Of a stretch of DNA of 64,000 nucleotides, positions 62,794 through 64,000 are shown piece after piece. This stretch comes from Vibrio caribbeanicus ATCC BAA-2122 (GTDB lineage Bacteria; Pseudomonadota; Gammaproteobacteria; Enterobacterales; Vibrionaceae): NCBI RefSeq assembly GCF_000165125.1, contig NZ_AEIU01000081.1:1-64000 (forward strand), given 5' to 3'. A program made the translations under genes and the position numbers. Within the stretch, counting starts at the first letter, position 1, and each line of letters begins with the position of its first letter. Under the pieces are notes generated by a model. The model had not been told where the DNA came from, searched no databases, and saw nothing but the letters and a program-made list of their open reading frames with translations.

Positions 62794-62831
62794 ACGAACA
62801 AAGTTTGAAGTAAGGAATAATTAGAACATAT

Positions 62832-64000
62832 ATGGCGATGAAAAATATTCTCTTTTCGACCTTATTGGCGACAAGTGTTAGTGCATATGGAGCTGAGAAC
62901 TTTGTAGTTCGAGATATTAAAGTTGAGGGTTTACAACGTGTAGCTCTCGGTGCTGCATTACTTAAAATTCCGCTTCGAATTGGCGACAATGTTGAAAATC
63001 AGGATGTATCAAAGATAATTAAATCTTTGTACTCAACAGGTAACTTCGAAGATATTAAAGTTCTGAGAGAAGGTGATACGCTGGTTGTTCAGGTTAAGGA
63101 AAGGCCTACTATTGCCAGTATTTCTTTTTCTGGTAATAAAGCGATTAAAGAAGAACAGTTAACGCAAAACTTGGATGCCTCGGGTATACGAGTTGGAGAG
63201 GCGCTAGATAGAACGACACTGTCTAATATTGAAAAAGGACTTGAGGACTTTTATTACAGTGTTGGTAAGTACAATGCCAGTGTCAAAGCGGTTGTTACGC
63301 CACTACCAAGAAACCGTTCTGACCTCAAGTTTGTATTTACTGAAGGTGTCTCCGCAAAAATTAAACAAATCAATTTCATCGGTAATGATGCCTTTAGTGA
63401 TGATGAGTTGCGTAAGCGCTTTGATTTGAATGTAGATGTTTCTTGGTGGAATTTCTTATCCGATGATAAATATCAAAAGCAAGTTCTTGCTGGTGATTTA
63501 GAAACGCTTAAGTCTTACTATCTTGATAGAGGGTATCTCAAGTTTGATCTTACCTCGACTCAAGTCGCTATTTCACCCGATAAAAAAGGTGTATACATTA
63601 CTCTGGGCATTGATGAAGGTCTTCCTTATACCGTAAAGGACGTTAAGTTTAGAGGCGATTTATTAGGTAAAGATGAAGAGTTCCAGAGGCTGAATACTTT
63701 CGCACCGGGCGATGTCTATAATGGGTCAGCAGTGACTTCTCTGGAAGAAAATGCCAAGCGTATTCTTGGTGAATCCGGCTATGCCTACCCTAAAGTAAGA
63801 ACGGTGCCAGAGTTTGATGATGAAAATCAATCGGTGACTTTGGTTGTTAATATAGAGTCGGGTAAACGAATATATGTTCGAGACATCCGCTTCGTCGGCA
63901 ACAACGCAACAAAAGATGAAGTATTAAGGCGTGAAATGCGTCAGATGGAAGGTACTTGGTTAAATTCAAAATCCATCGAAACAGGCAAAAAGCTCCTCAG
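62832..64000 (+). CDS. bamA: Outer-membrane assembly factor BamA (3'-partial)
   Basis: The first 389 or so residues run to the window end without a stop. The signal peptide [20 protein letters not shown] is followed by POTRA domains: [20 protein letters not shown] (P1), [20 protein letters not shown] (P2), [20 protein letters not shown] (P3), [20 protein letters not shown] (P4) and [20 protein letters not shown] (P5). The barrel is beyond the window. It is essential for inserting outer-membrane proteins, including the RcpA and DUF3570 types above. Confidence 0.96.
   Translation, partial: MAMKNILFSTLLATSVSAYGAENFVVRDIKVEGLQRVALGAALLKIPLRIGDNVENQDVSKIIKSLYSTGNFEDIKVLREGDTLVVQVKERPTIASISFSGNKAIKEEQLTQNLDASGIRVGEALDRTTLSNIEKGLEDFYYSVGKYNASVKAVVTPLPRNRSDLKFVFTEGVSAKIKQINFIGNDAFSDDELRKRFDLNVDVSWWNFLSDDKYQKQVLAGDLETLKSYYLDRGYLKFDLTSTQVAISPDKKGVYITLGIDEGLPYTVKDVKFRGDLLGKDEEFQRLNTFAPGDVYNGSAVTSLEENAKRILGESGYAYPKVRTVPEFDDENQSVTLVVNIESGKRIYVRDIRFVGNNATKDEVLRREMRQMEGTWLNSKSIETGKKLL

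Noticed and set aside
1-64000. CRISPR array, tRNA or rRNA genes
   Set aside because: No regularly spaced direct repeats, cloverleaf-like sequences or rRNA stretches were noticed on reading the window; a tRNAscan or Rfam search would be decisive.

Overview
The window is a chromosomal segment of a gammaproteobacterium, almost certainly a Vibrio or close Vibrionaceae relative. Four things point there: the gene order rimK-pepD-permease-gpt-frsA-crl-proB-proA-nrdR-ribD-ribE-ribBX; the order ribH-nusB-thiL-pgpA followed by glnD/map and rpsB-tsf-pyrH-frr-uppS-cdsA-ispC-rseP-bamA; a vcdRP-like dual-function RNA between pepD and the purine permease; and lineage markers such as Crl, FrsA and YggN/DUF2884. 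I see no tRNA, rRNA, CRISPR array or intact insertion sequence.

Layout. (1) 1-14725: a Tad/Flp type IVc pilus locus on the + strand (flp, rcpC, rcpA, a CpaD-like lipoprotein, tadZ, A, B, C, D, E, F, G). It is preceded by the 3' part of a very large repeat protein with DUF1566-like C-terminal domains, which is still open at the window edge. (2) 14773-18400: an envelope redox cassette of a TlpA-like thioredoxin, a DUF4266 protein ending in a Cys-Gly tail, a DUF3570 outer-membrane protein, ApbE flavin transferase and the N-terminal domain of DsbD. The DsbD-like gene is decayed: its membrane part is gone, and an in-frame remnant of its thioredoxin domain has lost the WCxxC motif. (3) 18409-36403: dinB with an SOS box, a GreA/GreB-like factor, yggN, an NSS transporter, rimK/rimB, pepD, vcdRP, a purine permease behind a PurR-like box, gpt, frsA, crl, proBA, and nrdR-ribD-ribE-ribBX.

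(4) 36404-48100: about 11.7 kb of accessory DNA between ribBX and ribH, which are usually neighbours in Vibrio. It holds a pesticin-like muramidase overlapping an LprI-type lysozyme inhibitor (a probable toxin/immunity pair). Next come several orphan genes separated by copies of a short AATAATTCAGGACACACACC-like repeat, and a cold-shock gene whose whole 5' leader has been duplicated and now heads an unrelated 49-codon ORF. An arsR-acr3 pair, a methyltransferase, a possible acetyltransferase, a DEDD exonuclease and a VOC protein follow, with copies of a second intergenic repeat. (5) 48152-64000: housekeeping genes for riboflavin, thiamine and phospholipid synthesis, nitrogen signalling (glnD), translation (map, rpsB, tsf, frr), UMP kinase, and envelope biogenesis (uppS, cdsA, ispC, rseP, partial bamA).

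The best candidates for undescribed biology are the redox cassette with its eroding DsbD, the toxin/immunity pair, the repeat-delimited gene array at 38.8-42.3 kb, and the duplicated cold-shock leader with its new small ORF. All functions are read from sequence alone; no database search was run.
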